A stretch of DNA of 64,000 nt from Zygaena filipendulae (lineage: Eukaryota; Arthropoda; Insecta; Lepidoptera; Zygaenidae). Below, piece after piece: positions 19,991-31,556 of the stretch. The translations under genes were made by a program, and so were the position numbers. The stretch is from positions 11,916,501-11,980,500 of the forward strand of contig OU015655.1 in assembly GCA_907165275.2 (NCBI GenBank), given 5' to 3'. Each line of letters opens with the position of its first letter. The first letter of the stretch is position 1. The notes under the pieces are model-generated. The model searched no databases. It worked only from the letters and a program-made list of their open reading frames with translations, and was not told the DNA's origin.

Positions 19991-21431
19991 ACAATAATGA
20001 TATCTACCTTCCCTTTCATTTTTATTTATTTCTACCCGCTTAAATACGTATGAAGATGCCCGCTTATACGTTGTTATAGGTGGTTTATTTTGGACAGGTA
20101 ATTTCATTTTATAAAATAACAAGTCAATATATATAGTAATACATTAGAAATATCTTTTCTCAATACTGTAACGAAATGTGATTAAACGCCATTTGGTTAT
20201 GTTTTTGCTTAGTCACCATTTTAAAAATCGCAGCGTGTAATATTGTGGAAAATATACTTGGATAGGAAGGAATATATAGCATAGGAAGTTCTGAGGTACT
20301 TCACTTAGGTGCGTAAGCACTTTTCAAGTTGTGAACGTGCCTTAAGTTCAAACGTCGCGCCGTGTCCAAGCGTACATTAAGCTGAGTGTGCTGACTGTAC
20401 CTACCGAATAAATTAACGCTTTTATAAGGCTTTCACTTCCCATTGCAGCGCCTACATTGATGAACTCTTACCCAAGGTGGATAGGGCTGAAGTAACCCAG
20501 GTCAGAGCGTGGGATACCCCGCCTCTTGCCAGTTAAGATCAAAAATACGCCTGCAGCAACAGCGTTACAGTACTAATATTAAAAAGAAGAAAGAAGATTT
20601 TATTTTTTGTATGTTTGTATAACAAACAAATCTATACATCTATCAAAAATCAAATCAAATCAATCAAATAAATCTATACAAAAATTACTTTTTTTTTTCT
20701 TTTTTAATTATTAGTATAGACTTAATATGGGTCTAATTGTTAAAATAAGTCAGTTACAAATATTGAGACCGACAATCACGATGCCAAAGAAAGATAATTT
20801 TGACATAGCACACTCAGTCCACATGTCACACTAGCTTTTCTTTACAGACGCAAATTTCTTGTATTGTACAGATACGCCCAGAATGTCCCGACTGATATTT
20901 GTATAACGTATTACGTATGACAATTATGAATGACGGATGTTGTCCGGCTGTCCGTCTATCCGGCAATACCTTTGTAACATTGTCAAAGTTATGAGTAGGT
21001 ATTAACAAACCTCGAGTTACGTTTCGTTTGTTGCAAGTGTTTTAACGTAATTAATTAATTATACCTTAAATAAAGACCATGAACATAGTACTTATACATA
21101 GGTACGTAATTATGGCATAATGGTTTTAAGTTTAATATTAATTTAATTAACGACTTTGGGTGCGGAAATTTTGTTTTCAAAATCTTTACTTAGAATTAAG
21201 TAATCATTAAAACGACGCTGTGGGATAAGATATTTAATTAGATTATTTATTTTAATAGGTAAGATCTAATTAAGATAATCAAGGTTTTAAGTTAGATTAA
21301 TATTATACAATTCATAGAATATTGGGTCTATGTTCGCACCACTTGCCACAGAGTAGGCGCAAGTGTGGGATCCACCAAAGTTCTAGTTTTCACGATAGAT
21401 ATCTATTGATATAATATTTTCGGTAATAACC

Positions 21432-21800
21432 ATATACAACGTGTTAATGAATTAACCAAAAACCTGATACACCCCATTTAAAAAAATAAACAATAATGCG
21501 ACTAAAATACAAATTATGTTAAAAAAATTAATAGTTTAAAAGTTATTCAACATTAGTTTGGAGGTGACCTATCTACGACATTTCAAGCGCTACGCCCGCG
21601 CCTACAAGTCAATGACCGATTCAATTTTTCTTGCTACAGCCGGCGTACGCGGCAATCATTGTATTATAAATAATTTAGACATGGGCTAGTAAAAATGAAA
21701 AAATATTACCTATATTAAAACATAGTGCGAGCGATTCGGAAGTCGATTCTAAGCAAACTACTTTCTAGTTTTCAGTTTATTCATTAACACGTTGTATACC
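21432..21800. repeat. MITE family C, full copy
   Basis: TACAACGTGTTAATGAATTAA on the left and TTATTCATTAACACGTTGTA on the right are the terminal inverted repeats. The centre holds GAGGTGACCTATCTACGACA, GCGCTACGCCCGCG and CGGCGTACGCGG. 369 bp, no reading frame. Confidence 0.75.
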
Positions 21801-22555
21801 GTGATAATATCTTAAACAAACCCAGTGAGAAAGAGGTTAACGAGATTCAATCTTCAAATTATTTTTTATTTTTTGGTAGATAAAATTGTGCTGTCCTTGT
21901 CGGCGAAAATTTTATTTATAGATTAGATTCTTATTACGTTACATTTATTTATTTCACATTATAAAATTCAAAATTACATTAAATAGTAATCAAAGGATAA
22001 CGTGATCGTCAAGAAGGTAAACTACAATATAAGAATCACACTAATATACTCGATGTCAATAATATAAAGAAATTAAATTGTCAAACAAACAGAACAAAAA
22101 ACTGAAATAAATAAATTAAATGTAAAAATGTGTAGATAAGTAAATAAAAAAATATTTTTCATTACTCATACTCGGAAAGTAAGTCTGGAGTTGCCTGAGA
22201 AGCGGGTTGAAAGTAACACTTTTCAGCCCTAGGGAGAATCGCTTTCAATTGACAGCTGGATACTGCAGAAACTCAAGTTTTTTTTTTTATGTCATACTTA
22301 CCGACCAGTAGCACACCTAATAGTTGATTTATGTAAAATAAAATTCACTCATTTTTTTCTTTAGCTAATTCCTATTTTTATTTTGACTTTCCTTGCATTC
22401 GTAATGAAAAGCACAGTGTTATCCTCGGGAGAAAGACTTACTTTCACCCCTAGGATAACAATGTACTATTGTTTTACAGTGTACCTTCAACTAACTCTAT
22501 TTTAGATTCATATAATTTAATATTTATTCTTAACCAGCTAAGCATTTGACCACAT
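21801..22555. other. Non-coding stretch
   Basis: AT-rich, no gene. The segment 22,170-22,260 (GCCCTAGGGAGAATCGC) pairs loosely with 22,410-22,460 (GGGAGAAAGAC, CCCCTAGGATAAC), suggesting a decayed inverted element. Confidence 0.35.
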
Positions 22556-22745
22556 CTCATCCGATGGAAGGTAAGTGAAGGAATGGGAACTCACTTTCGA
22601 AACAAATCGTCTGGTACCTGGGGAACGTTTCCTCTCGCAGGTGGTAGCTTGCGGGGAACTACAGTGCCCTACCACTACGCTATGGTTTCCTCATCATGTT
22701 TTCCTTCGCCGTTACTGAGGAAATCTCAACATGCGTACGAGTGGG
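22556..22745 (-). mobile_element. LINE 3'-end fragment
   Basis: It contains TCATCCGATGGAAGGTAAGTG, GGTGGTAGCTTGCGGGG and ATGGTTTCCTCATCATG. Inverted, these match the phrases of the forward copy at 37,833-38,098 (ATCACTTACCATC, GAGGAAACCATAGCATGG). Confidence 0.5.
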
Positions 22746-22974
22746 GCCGTGAGCTAAATTCAAGTTTTGCATTAATTATTTACATCATTAATTTATGCAA
22801 AGTAATCACTCATAATAATTGGTTATTTCAATCATGTTTCTTCTATCGCTTTATACTCTTTTAAGTATTGGCAAACTTTTCGACGTTAATTAAAATGAAA
22901 CACTATAGTTACATATATGCCTAGAATGTAACAGTAATGAATTAAGTCGTGACGTAACACGCAAGCTTTTAGCC

Positions 22975-23205
22975 GGGGCCTTATTCAGTATGACCAACAA
23001 CATTACGTGGCCATAACGCGCTTCCCAAAAACATAATCCCAAAAGTTTCAGGTGCCAAAATATTCGCAATTAATATTCTGTATGCCACAAAAAACGTTGC
23101 GGAAAAATATGGTTTTTTTTTTTAAGTTAAACATTATTGAAACGAGGGAAAGACAATGTTTGTGGCGCGTTATCTTGACCCGTCGTATTATGGTGTGCCC
23201 TGGAT
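22975..23205. repeat. MITE family D copy
   Basis: GGGGCCTTATTCAGTATGACC begins the copy, GAGGGAAAGACAATGTTTGT lies near the end, and GTATTATGGTGTGCCCTGG closes it. Confidence 0.65.
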
Positions 23206-23414
23206 CGAGAACCACTAGTGATTAAGTTAAAAAAAAAATAATACAGTTGTAAGTTGTGCAGTTGTTATTTATTTTATTGCGTTAAATAATCTTATCGTAG
23301 TTCAAATGAATGTTAAAGAAAATAACTGTGCTCGCGACTTCAAGATTTTTCGTTTGAAAGCAAAGACATTCTATATAAATAAGGAGGTTTGAAAGTCTTA
23401 GATTTTCCCGCGGC
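23206..23414. other. Non-coding stretch
   Basis: Nothing recognised. Confidence 0.4.
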
Positions 23415-23645
23415 ACACATACTTCTTTTGATGTGAAACATCTAACACCGAGGGTCAGATCAGCTGTTGGACACGATATACGTCGTCACGCTATGTTATA
23501 TAAGTTATTGTTTTGTTTGCTCACCCCATCTTCTATATCTCTCTGTCTACTCAATGGTTAACTGGTAGAGAATGCCGCAAGGCATTAAGTTCGCCATTTG
23601 TAGACACTGTGCAATAAAGAATAAATAAATAAACAAACAAACTCA
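23415..23645 (+). mobile_element. LINE 3'-end fragment with (AAAT)n tail
   Basis: GGTAGAGAATGCCGCAAGGC, ATTAAGTTCGCCATTTGTA and GCAATAAAGAATAAATAAAT form a non-LTR 3' end with a microsatellite tail. The same end occurs at 35,466. Upstream words (AAACATCTAACACCGAGGGT) recur at 33,248. Confidence 0.6.
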
Positions 23646-23755
23646 CATTCATATTTATAATAGATATTGGTTAGGAATTGAGCATAGCTAGGTACCAATA
23701 AAATAAGTAGATATAAAATAAAAAGTACATAAATGATATACTGCAAACTAATAGT

Positions 23756-23982
23756 TGTACGCAAATAAGCAATACCATGTCAACCCACAAAATTAAGTTA
23801 TCGATAGAGAACGCTTTATAGATAAGTACGCTAGTTATAGAAGGTTATTTATTACATTGTTTAAATACCAACAAATTGTTGAACATAAAAAAACGTTCAC
23901 ACAAAATGGCGCTATGATTTTAAAACACTATTTAGGTACACAAAATCTCTCCAGTGTGGGTTAACACACTTATCTTTGTCCA
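23756..23982. repeat. MITE family A, copy 2
   Basis: GCAAATAAGCAATACCATG and GTCAACCCAC start it, and CAGTGTGGGTTAACACAC and TTATCTTTGTCC end it. Orientation is opposite to copy 1, judged by the CTCCAGTGTGGG side. Confidence 0.75.
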
Positions 23983-24329
23983 GTTAAAACTGCAAAGTTA
24001 TTTAAAACACTGTGGGATAACTATAAACTAAAGCTTAACGCCACATGTGACATCTAGTATCGCGTTAATGTCATAATTTACGTAAAACCAACATAATTTA
24101 CCATAGGTCACGTTTTAATAGATGTTTGAGTTGAATAAAAATGGCGCCTACAGCAAAAGATTTGCATAACGCCTTGTCGACATGGCATAGTAAACATTTT
24201 ATTTTATAAGTAGATACTTTAATCCGGGGAAATTAGTTTGTCTTAATGATCTCTTCTGTAACCAAAATAGGTATGTTGCTGGGATTCATCCGTCGATTAA
24301 AAGAAAGGAGTTAGTTTTTTTAATTTTAT
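23983..24329. other. Non-coding stretch
   Basis: Nothing recognised beyond AT-rich sequence. Confidence 0.4.
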
Positions 24330-24560
24330 ATTATTGAAAAAAATACTTAGACAAAACTCCTTAAAGTCTAGGAGTGGGGGCTCGTGACATCATAGATAAC
24401 TACATATAAATTGTACTTACCAAGGCATGACATCACGCGAAATTTTGGCTCAATATATCCCCGTTATTTTTTGATTATATAAAAAAAAGGAAAAATAAAT
24501 GTCCAATTTTTTTTATTAATCTACAAGAGGGACTTCAAATAAAAAAACTGTCATATAGCC
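24330..24560 (+). repeat. MITE family B, diverged copy
   Basis: GGGGGCTCGTGACATCATAG, CATGACATCACGCGAAATTT and AATCTACAAGAGGGACTTC align with the family centre and right side. Both TGACGTCA words have become TGACATCA. Confidence 0.55.
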
Positions 24561-24952
24561 CATTCAGTTACTAAACTATGATATTAAAGCTCTAAGTATT
24601 TTATTTGTCCTTTTGAATTACTTACTACTACTTTTTGAATAAATGGTCAAATCTTAAGGACAATAAATTACAATAAATTTTTGAATTGTCTAATATAATT
24701 ATTTTTACTTATTTAAGTTATTTAAATTAACTAAATTGCGACATTACTGTAGGTATACCAACGGCTGCATACTTACTATTTTCATTAGATATAATTAATA
24801 ATCTCTGATAAGCCTTGCTATTACAGACTACAATTGTAATCGTCGATGCCTTAAGAATTAATTTACTTATTGCTATTATTGTCACCCAAACTGTATTTAT
24901 ACAAGTTTATGTGTTATTTTGGTTTTATTATAATAATATTGTTTTATAATAG
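24561..24952. other. Non-coding stretch
   Basis: AT-rich; no gene or repeat recognised. Confidence 0.4.
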
Positions 24953-25165
24953 TACTGGCTGTCCCGCGCGGTTTCACCCGCGATACTTTCGGAGTTTTTG
25001 TGGGCACTCCGTATTACCATATGGCCTTTGTTGCTCAGGGATATATAATATATGGCTTTCTAATGTTGAAATGTTTTAGATCGGTCCAGTGGTTTTTGAG
25101 TTGAATCGTAACAAACATACAAACAAAAAGTCAAATCTTTCCTCTTTATAATATTTGTATAGATA
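24953..25165 (-). mobile_element. Helitron-like element
   Basis: ACTGGCTGTCCCGCGCGGTT and TCACCCGCGATACTTTCGG form the hairpin side (CTGG replaces CTAG). TTTATAATATTTGTATAGATA is the 5' side. Confidence 0.65.
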
Positions 25166-25454
25166 TACAAAATTAATTTCATCGCTTATATATTAACTGG
25201 TTTTTCCTTGTGTATTCTATGTATGGTATCATTTATATTATGTATTGTATCCAGTATCGTATAGGTATATCGTATTATGTCATTTTTGTATTTAGTAATT
25301 TATGTATTAGGTATAATCAGATCCGAGACGTCACGTATTTATATATATATATTGTTATTTTATTTTATTTTTTTGTTTAGTTTTATATACATTTTGTTTT
25401 TTATTGTAATTTTCATTTTATAGTTTATTTTTTACTTTTAATTTTATTTATTTT
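25166..25454. other. AT-rich stretch
   Basis: Low-complexity A/T sequence, no gene. Confidence 0.45.
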
Positions 25455-25625
25455 TTACCGTGGTTCCGGTTGAAAACCAGCGCTGCCTCACACTGTTAAG
25501 TGTGTGAGATAGCATTATGCTGAGCCGGGACCATTTTGTCAACATTTTTGTATTGTTTTTTATTGCAGTTGTATATTATGTGTTGGTTGACAAATAAATT
25601 TATTTTCTTCTTTCTTTTTTCTATT
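25455..25625 (+). mobile_element. LINE 3'-end fragment with TTC-rich tail
   Basis: GAAAACCAGCGCTGCC, AGCATTATGCTGAGCC, GGGACCATTTTGTCAAC and TTGACAAATAAATTTATTTT, then (TTCT)n. The inverted relative is at 49,726-49,871. Confidence 0.55.
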
Positions 25626-26210
25626 GTTTCCTGAATAAACCAAAAAAAAAAATAAAAAAAATCGGTAAGTACTATTTGTATTATATCACAGATTCATCGC
25701 CAACTTATCGCAAAGGTGATATTTACTACCTGGATACAAGAAGGTTATAAGTTCAAAGACTGCTTATGCAACTCCATATCATCACTCCGCAATATCCCAT
25801 ATGGGGTGTTACGTAATCGTGTATTGAATATGCAAGCAATAAATGCACATTTTCCAACAAACATTATAACAGAACGGCTTACGACCTGTAAGGCCGGAAT
25901 GCATCAGCCGATATAAAGAGTATAAAAGCAGCCCGCTGAAACTCCATACAAATGAACTAATTCAAGAACCTACTTTCTCACAAGTAAAGACGGCCGGCTT
26001 GTACGTACACGTGTTGTGCAGTGTGTGTGCATATCGTAAGGTTGACAGCGCGCTGACAGATCAGCTCCTCTACTCTAGTTTTCACGTGTTCACGCAAATC
26101 TAGAATTTTGATTGACTGACCAAGTGACATGACGATTCGTTACTTAGTTTTCTATCCGTTAACGATTGTAGAATGTCAACTTGGCTGGGAGGGCGGCTCT
26201 CAGTGAATAC
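25626..26210. other. Non-coding stretch
   Basis: A TATAAAAGCAGCCCGCTGAA box-like site lies at about 25,921, but no gene follows. The repeat with GTGACATGACGATTCG lies at about 26,125. No CDS is supported. Confidence 0.3.
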
Positions 26211-26540
26211 TGGGCATGTTGACTAATTTTTATTTTTTATTCCGTCTTGTACATTATTAGAAAATATTGGACACGTATTTTTTCTTTTTTTACGTAATAA
26301 AAAAAATAACGGCGATAAATTGAGTTGAAATTTCGCGTGACGTCACTATACTGACAGTTTGTATGGTGGTTTTAGCGGTTAGTGACGTCACGAACCCCTC
26401 ACCCTAAACTTTAATGCCCTTTATCTCTGCATATTTCAATTTATTTAAAAAAGCAAAAAATACGTGTCTATTGTTTTTTTATTTTCTAACTGACGGACGC
26501 ATTAGAATTTTGATTTTTAAAAGTAGTCCACATCCCCATT
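26211..26540 (-). repeat. MITE family B, full copy
   Basis: The left end is TGGGCATGTTGACTAATTTT and the right end AAAAGTAGTCCACATCCCCA. The centre carries CGCGTGACGTCACTA and TTAGTGACGTCACGAA. 330 bp. Confidence 0.8.
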
Positions 26541-26994
26541 GTCACAAATAGATTCTACATAATATACAAAACTTTCCTTGGAATTTCCAAAAAAACTTTC
26601 GCGGGATATGAGTAGGCATGATACTGGTGGGAGGCGGAGAGTGTCGCTTCTTTATTAACCTCTATTCTTTGATAATACCAAGCACAGAGTACAGTATATC
26701 GTCGTGAGGAAAAAGAACGATTTTATATTATACTTACTGCTAGACTATGAAATCGGGTTGTAAAAAACGGTTTATTCTTCGTTCGTCCCAAAGTTTTGTC
26801 CCACATTCCAAAAAATTCTTGGTTCGTCCCATATCACTATTGATGTCTCGCTTCGTCCCAAATGTACAAGTACTTTAAAGGTACAGTCAAAAAAAAGAGA
26901 AAGTACTTATTCCCAATTTTTTTAAGATAAATTTAATAATAAATAATTCTAAACATTTGGGAATAAATCATCTTTATTATCTAGTATCACACCT

Positions 26995-27300
26995 TCAGGC
27001 AATGGTATCATCATAAACCCTGTTTGTGCATGTCCCGCTGCCTCTCAATAACAACTTGGCATTGATTTTTTCCTGCAAAAACACTCTACAAAACGCAAAT
27101 GTCCCAAATATTGGAGTCATGTGCAGCCGTGCAGGTCCATGCCAACGAGCAACAACATCAATGAATGAGAGGTCAGCAGCAGCTACACATTGTGTATTTA
27201 TTGAAAAATATCCCTTGCGATTTCTGTACAGTTCTGCATTATTACCTACCACCTGGTGAAATTATTATCACATGTGCAGTCCATGTGGAAATTTTGCAAT
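26995..27300 (-). pseudogene. Harbinger-type (HARBI1-like) transposase fragment, copy 1
   Basis: The minus strand encodes the core of a PIF/Harbinger DDE nuclease. NNAELYRNRKGYFSINTQ and AAADLSFIDVVARW match the strongly conserved middle of HARBI1-like proteins, where the usual text is N-R-K-G-Y-[FS]-x-[IN] and D-x-x-V-A-R-[WY]-P-G. Upstream, in other frames, IIISPGG and MDCT (site of the first catalytic Asp) are visible, so at least two frameshifts separate them. After VARW the frame departs from the expected Ser-x-His-Asp region. About 100 codons of a normal 350-400 remain. It cannot be functional. Confidence 0.75.
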
Positions 27301-27336
27301 CTTATAAAGCAAGTTCTTGTTGTTTCTGATTGGTTT

Positions 27337-27650
27337 ATGTTGACTACTTTTAAAATCAAAATTCTAATTAGTCCCTCAGTTAGAAAATAAAAAAAAACAA
27401 TGGACACGTATTTTTTACTCCTCAAATAAATGAAAATATACAGAGATAAAGCGCATAAAAGTTTAGGGTGGGTGTCGTGACGTCACTAACCGCTATAAGC
27501 TGCCATATAAACTGTTCGGTTAGTGACGTCGCGCGAAATTTCAACTCAATGTATCGCCGTTATTTTTTGAATAAGTAAAAAAAGAAAAAATGCGTGTCCA
27601 ATATTTTTAATTAATTTACAAGACGGACTAAAAAAAAATTTAGTCAACAT
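27337..27650 (+). repeat. MITE family B nested in Harbinger unit 1
   Basis: ATGTTGACTACTTTTAAAAT and TTTAGTCAACAT are the ends. The centre has CGTGACGTCACTAACC and TTAGTGACGTCGCGCG. Confidence 0.75.
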
Positions 27651-28255
27651 GGGCCCCATTCTGTTTTTGAGCGCTAAATACGTTTAGCACATTGGTGAAA
27701 GTCGCTCAGTGGCTAAAGAGTGTTCTTATAATAATAGGAGTAAATCTTCTCTCGCAGAGAAGACTGGGAGGAGTGGTTGTTTTAAATGTGTGGTTGATAG
27801 ATGTTAGAATATTTAATAATACGTAACTCTTTTGCTGATGGTACAAAAAAGCAAGTTTGGCATATACAAAAAAAATATGGGCCGTAGAAGGAATATAAAA
27901 TAGGACGAAGCGAGAATAAAATAATCAAAATTATATTTTGGGACGAAGAAAGCATATTGTTTGGGACGAACCAGGAATTTTTTATGTGGGCCGAAACTTG
28001 GCGGGCCGAATGAAGAATAAATCTAAAAAGGTTTATTCTTCGTTCGTCCCAAAGTTTTGTCCCACATTCCAAAAAATTCTTGGTTCGTCCCATATCACTA
28101 TTGATGTCTCGCTTCGTCCCAAATGTACAAGTACTTTAAAGGTACAGTCAAAAAAAAGAGAAAGTACTTATTCCCAATTTTTTTAAGATAAATTTAATAA
28201 TAAATAATTCTAAACATTTGGGAATAAATCATCTTTATTATCTAGTATCACACCT

Positions 28256-28561
28256 TCAGGCAATGGTATCATCATAAACCCTGTTTGTGCATGTCCCGCT
28301 GCCTCTCAATAACAACTTGGCATTGATTTTTTCCTGCAAAAACACTCTACAAAACGCAAATGTCCCAAATATTGGAGTCATGTGCAGCCGTGCAGGTCCA
28401 TGCCAACGAGCAACAACATCAATGAATGAGAGGTCAGCAGCAGCTACACATTGTGTATTTATTGAAAAATATCCCTTGCGATTTCTGTACAGTTCTGCAT
28501 TATTACCTACCACCTGGTGAAATTATTATCACATGTGCAGTCCATGTGGAAATTTTGCAAT
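28256..28561 (-). pseudogene. Harbinger-type transposase fragment, copy 2
   Basis: The same broken DDE core as at 26,995-27,300, with the same frameshifts and the same 85-codon open frame. The shared lesions show that inactivation came before the duplication. Confidence 0.75.
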
Positions 28562-28597
28562 CTTATAAAGCAAGTTCTTGTTGTTTCTGATTGGTTT

Positions 28598-28911
28598 ATG
28601 TTGACTACTTTTAAAATCAAAATTCTAATTAGTCCCTCAGTTAGAAAATAAAAAAAAACAATGGACACGTATTTTTTACTCCTCAAATAAATGAAAATAT
28701 ACAGAGATAAAGCGCATAAAAGTTTAGGGTGGGTGTCGTGACGTCACTAACCGCTATAAGCTGCCATATAAACTGTTCGGTTAGTGACGTCGCGCGAAAT
28801 TTCAACTCAATGTATCGCCGTTATTTTTTGAATAAGTAAAAAAAGAAAAAATGCGTGTCCAATATTTTTAATTAATTTACAAGACGGACTAAAAAAAAAT
28901 TTAGTCAACAT
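28598..28911 (+). repeat. MITE family B nested in Harbinger unit 2
   Basis: A copy of 27,337-27,650 at the 1,261-bp offset, so the MITE was already in place when the unit duplicated. Confidence 0.75.
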
Positions 28912-29439
28912 GGGCCCCATTCTGTTTTTGAGCGCTAAATACGTTTAGCACATTGGTGAAAGTCGCTCAGTGGCTAAAGAGTGTTCTTATAATAATAGGA
29001 GTAAATCTTCTCTCGCAGAGAAGACTGGGAGGAGTGGTTGTTTTAAATGTGTGGTTGATAGATGTTAGAATATTTAATAATACGTAACTCTTTTGCTGAT
29101 GGTACAAAAAAGCAAGTTTGGCATATACAAAAAAAATATGGGCCGTAGAAGGAATATAAAATAGGACGAAGCGAGAATAAAATAATCAAAATTATATTTT
29201 GGGACGAAGAAAGCATATTGTTTGGGACGAACCAGGAATTTTTTATGTGGGCCGAAACTTGGCGGGCCGAATGAAGAATAAATCTAAAAAACTTGTGATT
29301 ATAATCTCATCAAAATCAGAAAGAAGGGACACTATTTACTATACGTACCTATGTAAAACAGTCCTATACCAGAAAGCAATCAGGTATACAGGTATTTACG
29401 CAATATGTATCTACTCATTCGGGACATAGGAGGGTAGTT

Positions 29440-29648
29440 GACGGGGTATGAAAATCAAAATTATATTTAATCTGTCTTTTAGATTAATAAAAAATATTGG
29501 ATTTTATATTTCTTTACGTAATTAAAAAATAACGGAGACACATTAAGTCAAAATTGTGCGTGACGTCACGTCGTGCAACAGTTTATAGCACGTTTCATTC
29601 CAATATTTTTTATTAATCTACAAGACGGCCTAAAAACTAAAATTTAGG
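29440..29648 (+). repeat. MITE family B, shortened copy
   Basis: ACGGGGTATGAAAATCAAAA on the left, GCGTGACGTCACGTCGTG in the centre and ACAAGACGGCCTAAAAACTA on the right. The second TGACGTCA is missing. Confidence 0.6.
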
Positions 29649-29667
29649 ACTCTAGGTAACTTTGCAT

Positions 29668-29728
29668 CTCGGAATTCCCTCGGGAACTTCGCAATTACCG
29701 CCGATGAAACCGCGGGGAACAGCTGAAT
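29668..29728 (+). mobile_element. Helitron-like 3' end
   Basis: CGGAATTCCCTCGGGAACTT, then CCGATGAAACCGCGG and GGAACAGCTGA. CTGA replaces CTAG. Only the 3' 60 bp remain. Confidence 0.55.
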
Positions 29729-29866
29729 AATAATCGCCATATATTTATAAGAGTTGTCTACTTTTTTCACGTCAGAAATTCGTATTATTGCCTCCACTCG
29801 TTCGTAAAAGACACGTTATTTTACTTGAAAAAAATACATTATTAAAAACCAGTACAGTATCTAAAA

Positions 29867-30110
29867 CCAGCTGTGCCCCGCGGTTTCACGCGCGTGAGTT
29901 TTAGATTTTTTCTAAAATCAAAGTAGCCAAGTTACTCCTTATAACATTAGCTATCTGCCAGTGAAAGTCCGGTTACAATCGGTTCAGCCATTTCAGAAAT
30001 TAGCCGGAACAAACAAACAGAAAGACAAAAATTGAAAAAAAAAAAAATTTAAAGCTGTTAATTTTTTAATTCCAAACAGACACTTCAATTTTATTTATCT
30101 GTATAGATTA
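29867..30110 (-). mobile_element. Helitron-like element, second subfamily
   Basis: CCAGCTGTGCCCCGCGG and TTTCACGCGCG, then ACTCCTTATAACATTAGCT, AATCGGTTCAGCC and TTATCTGTATAGATTA. It belongs to the subfamily with ACATCAGCTAATTACCAGTG at 41,285 and 43,022. Confidence 0.6.
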
Positions 30111-30181
30111 AGTTAAGTTTTTATATCCTTGTTTTCGTCTTTTTTTTTTGATTGCGTAAGCATTGGTGCTGAAACTCGAGT

Positions 30182-30412
30182 CAGGGCCCTTATTCACTAT
30201 GACCAACAATATTCCTTGCTCATAACGCGCGTCCCAAAAACTCAATCCCAAACGCTCCAGATGCAAATATATATCTAAGAAATTTATATTCTTTATGACA
30301 AAAGAAACAATGTTATAAGTGTATTTTTTTAAAGTGAAACTTCTTTGAACACAAGGGAAAAGCAATTTAAGTGGCGCGTTATCTTGATGGGACGCGTTAT
30401 GTTCATACGAGT
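30182..30412. repeat. MITE family D, most complete copy
   Basis: AGGGCCCTTATTCACTATGA at the left. The right part has GTGAAACTTCTTTGAAC, GGGAAAAGCAATTTAAGTGG and GGGACGCGTTATGTTCATAC. The matching right TIR is best seen in the 2,389 fragment. Confidence 0.65.
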
Positions 30413-30571
30413 ACAGCTCGAAATAAAGCGCGGGTGTCAGAGAATCGAGAGTTTACTGACCAACTTATACAGTGTAACGTCTTTGTCCAATAACTTAACG
30501 ATTTTTGCCGCATTGTTGCAATTTTTATACAAATAACTCGACAGTGGACGCAAAAATAGTAAAATGACTAA

Positions 30572-30770
30572 TCCTACTAATATTATAAATGTGAAAGTGT
30601 GGATGTTTGGATGTTTGTTACTCAATCACGCAAAAACGGCTGAACGGATTTGGATGAAAATTGGCATGCGCACTGTCAGGGGTACAAAGAAGGACATAGG
30701 GAACTTTTTAGCCCGGAATTCCTGCGGGAACTCCGAAATTACCGCGGGTGAAACTGCGGGGCACAGCTTA
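30572..30770 (+). mobile_element. Helitron-like element, near-consensus
   Basis: It starts TCCTACTAATATTATAAATG, and the body reads ACTGTCAGGGGTACAAAGA and GGACATAGGGAAC. It ends with ACCGCGGGTGAAACTGCGG and GGCACAGCTTA. The 5' end is intact; the final CTAG is CTTA. Confidence 0.75.
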
Positions 30771-31124
30771 CTAAATACTTAATAAGCCATGGAATAGCTT
30801 ACCTACCAAATATTTAAAATATTTAAGTAAGTCAACCAAATCCCGTTCAACCCCTCCCATTGATAAACATAAACTGTTGTAAATGCGAAAGTGAGCTTTT
30901 TATCACGTTTTTACATATTTTCTTTTTAATTACATATGTCATACGTTACTACGTATAATATTTTCAATTTATCTAAGTTCTTACGTTTTTTTTTTCAATC
31001 ATTTGATATTATATCAATAGTAGGTAGGTATACTTTTTATCACAGTAAGCTAAAAAAGCGAAGTAATGCCAAGGACTCTGGTGCAAACTCAAAGTAACTC
31101 TGTTACCACAGTGATTATGAAACA
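30771..31124. other. AT-rich non-coding stretch
   Basis: Nothing recognised. Confidence 0.4.
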
Positions 31125-31303
31125 CTAGCTATTCCCTGCGGTTTCACCCGCGTTAAGTTAGACGTTTCTGCGAAAACTCCGTTAAATTCTCTAGCTAATG
31201 TTTCCTATGTATAAACTATCTACCTGCCAAATTTCAGCTTCAAGTAGGTTTTTACATTTCATGTTTAGTTATTGAGTGACCTGACTGAGTGAGCTTTTAT
31301 ATA
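31125..31303 (-). mobile_element. Helitron-like element, diverged
   Basis: CTAGCTATTCCCTGCGG, TTTCACCCGCGTTAAGTTAG, then a body unlike the main type and GAGTGAGCTTTTATATA at the end. Confidence 0.6.
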
Positions 31304-31308
31304 AAATT

Positions 31309-31556
31309 CTAGCTGTTCCGCGCGGTTTCACCCGCGATAATTTCGGAGTTCCCGCGGAATTGTTCCATACAAACTTTGCCCCCCTTTTTCGTCCCTTTAG
31401 GGATAGAATTTCGGAAAATCCTTTCTTATCGGATGCCTACGTCATACAAAGAACACATCCTCCAAGTTTCAGGTCTCTATACGATCAGCGGTTTAGGCTA
31501 TGCGTTGATTGTCAGTCGGTCAGTCATTCAGGACAAAGCATTTTATGTGTATAGAT
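31309..31556 (-). mobile_element. Helitron-like element, third subfamily
   Basis: CTAGCTGTTCCGCGCGG marks the 3' end. The body has TTCCATACAAACTTTGCC, CGGATGCCTACGTCATAC and TTCAGGACAAAGCATTTTAT. Copies in the other orientation are at 46,535 and 52,280. Confidence 0.7.

Larger units (their letters stand above)
18751..21431. other. 2.7-kb mostly non-coding stretch
   Basis: No supported gene. It contains two Helitron-like remnants listed separately (19,138 and 19,885). A segment at 20,440-20,540 (CAGGTCAGAGCGTGGGATACC) is GC-richer. A (CAAAT)n/(CAATC)n patch lies near 20,646-20,680. The rest is AT-rich and unassigned. Confidence 0.4.
26769..28029 (-). mobile_element. PIF/Harbinger-derived unit, copy 1 of tandem pair
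   Basis: A 1,261-bp unit starts GGTTTATTCTTCGTTCG and ends with the inverted relative CGAATGAAGAATAAATC plus TAAAAA. The inverted ends are about 65 bp, imperfect, and rich in GTTCGTCCCA words. Inside are a broken Harbinger-type transposase (minus strand) and a nested family B MITE. The next copy follows head-to-tail without any other sequence between. Confidence 0.75.
28030..29290 (-). mobile_element. PIF/Harbinger-derived unit, copy 2 of tandem pair
   Basis: Reading line by line, it repeats 26,769-28,029 at an exact offset of 1,261 with no difference that I found. It ends GAATAAATCTAAAAA at about 29,290, before unique sequence (CTTGTGATTATAATC). Confidence 0.8.

Noticed and set aside
25921..25940. 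TATAAAAGCAGCCC as a core promoter
   Set aside because: No coding sequence or initiator-linked exon follows before the next MITE.
27026..28520. Plus-strand frames of 77 codons at 27,026 and 28,287
   Set aside because: They are antisense to the recognisable Harbinger transposase core on the minus strand.
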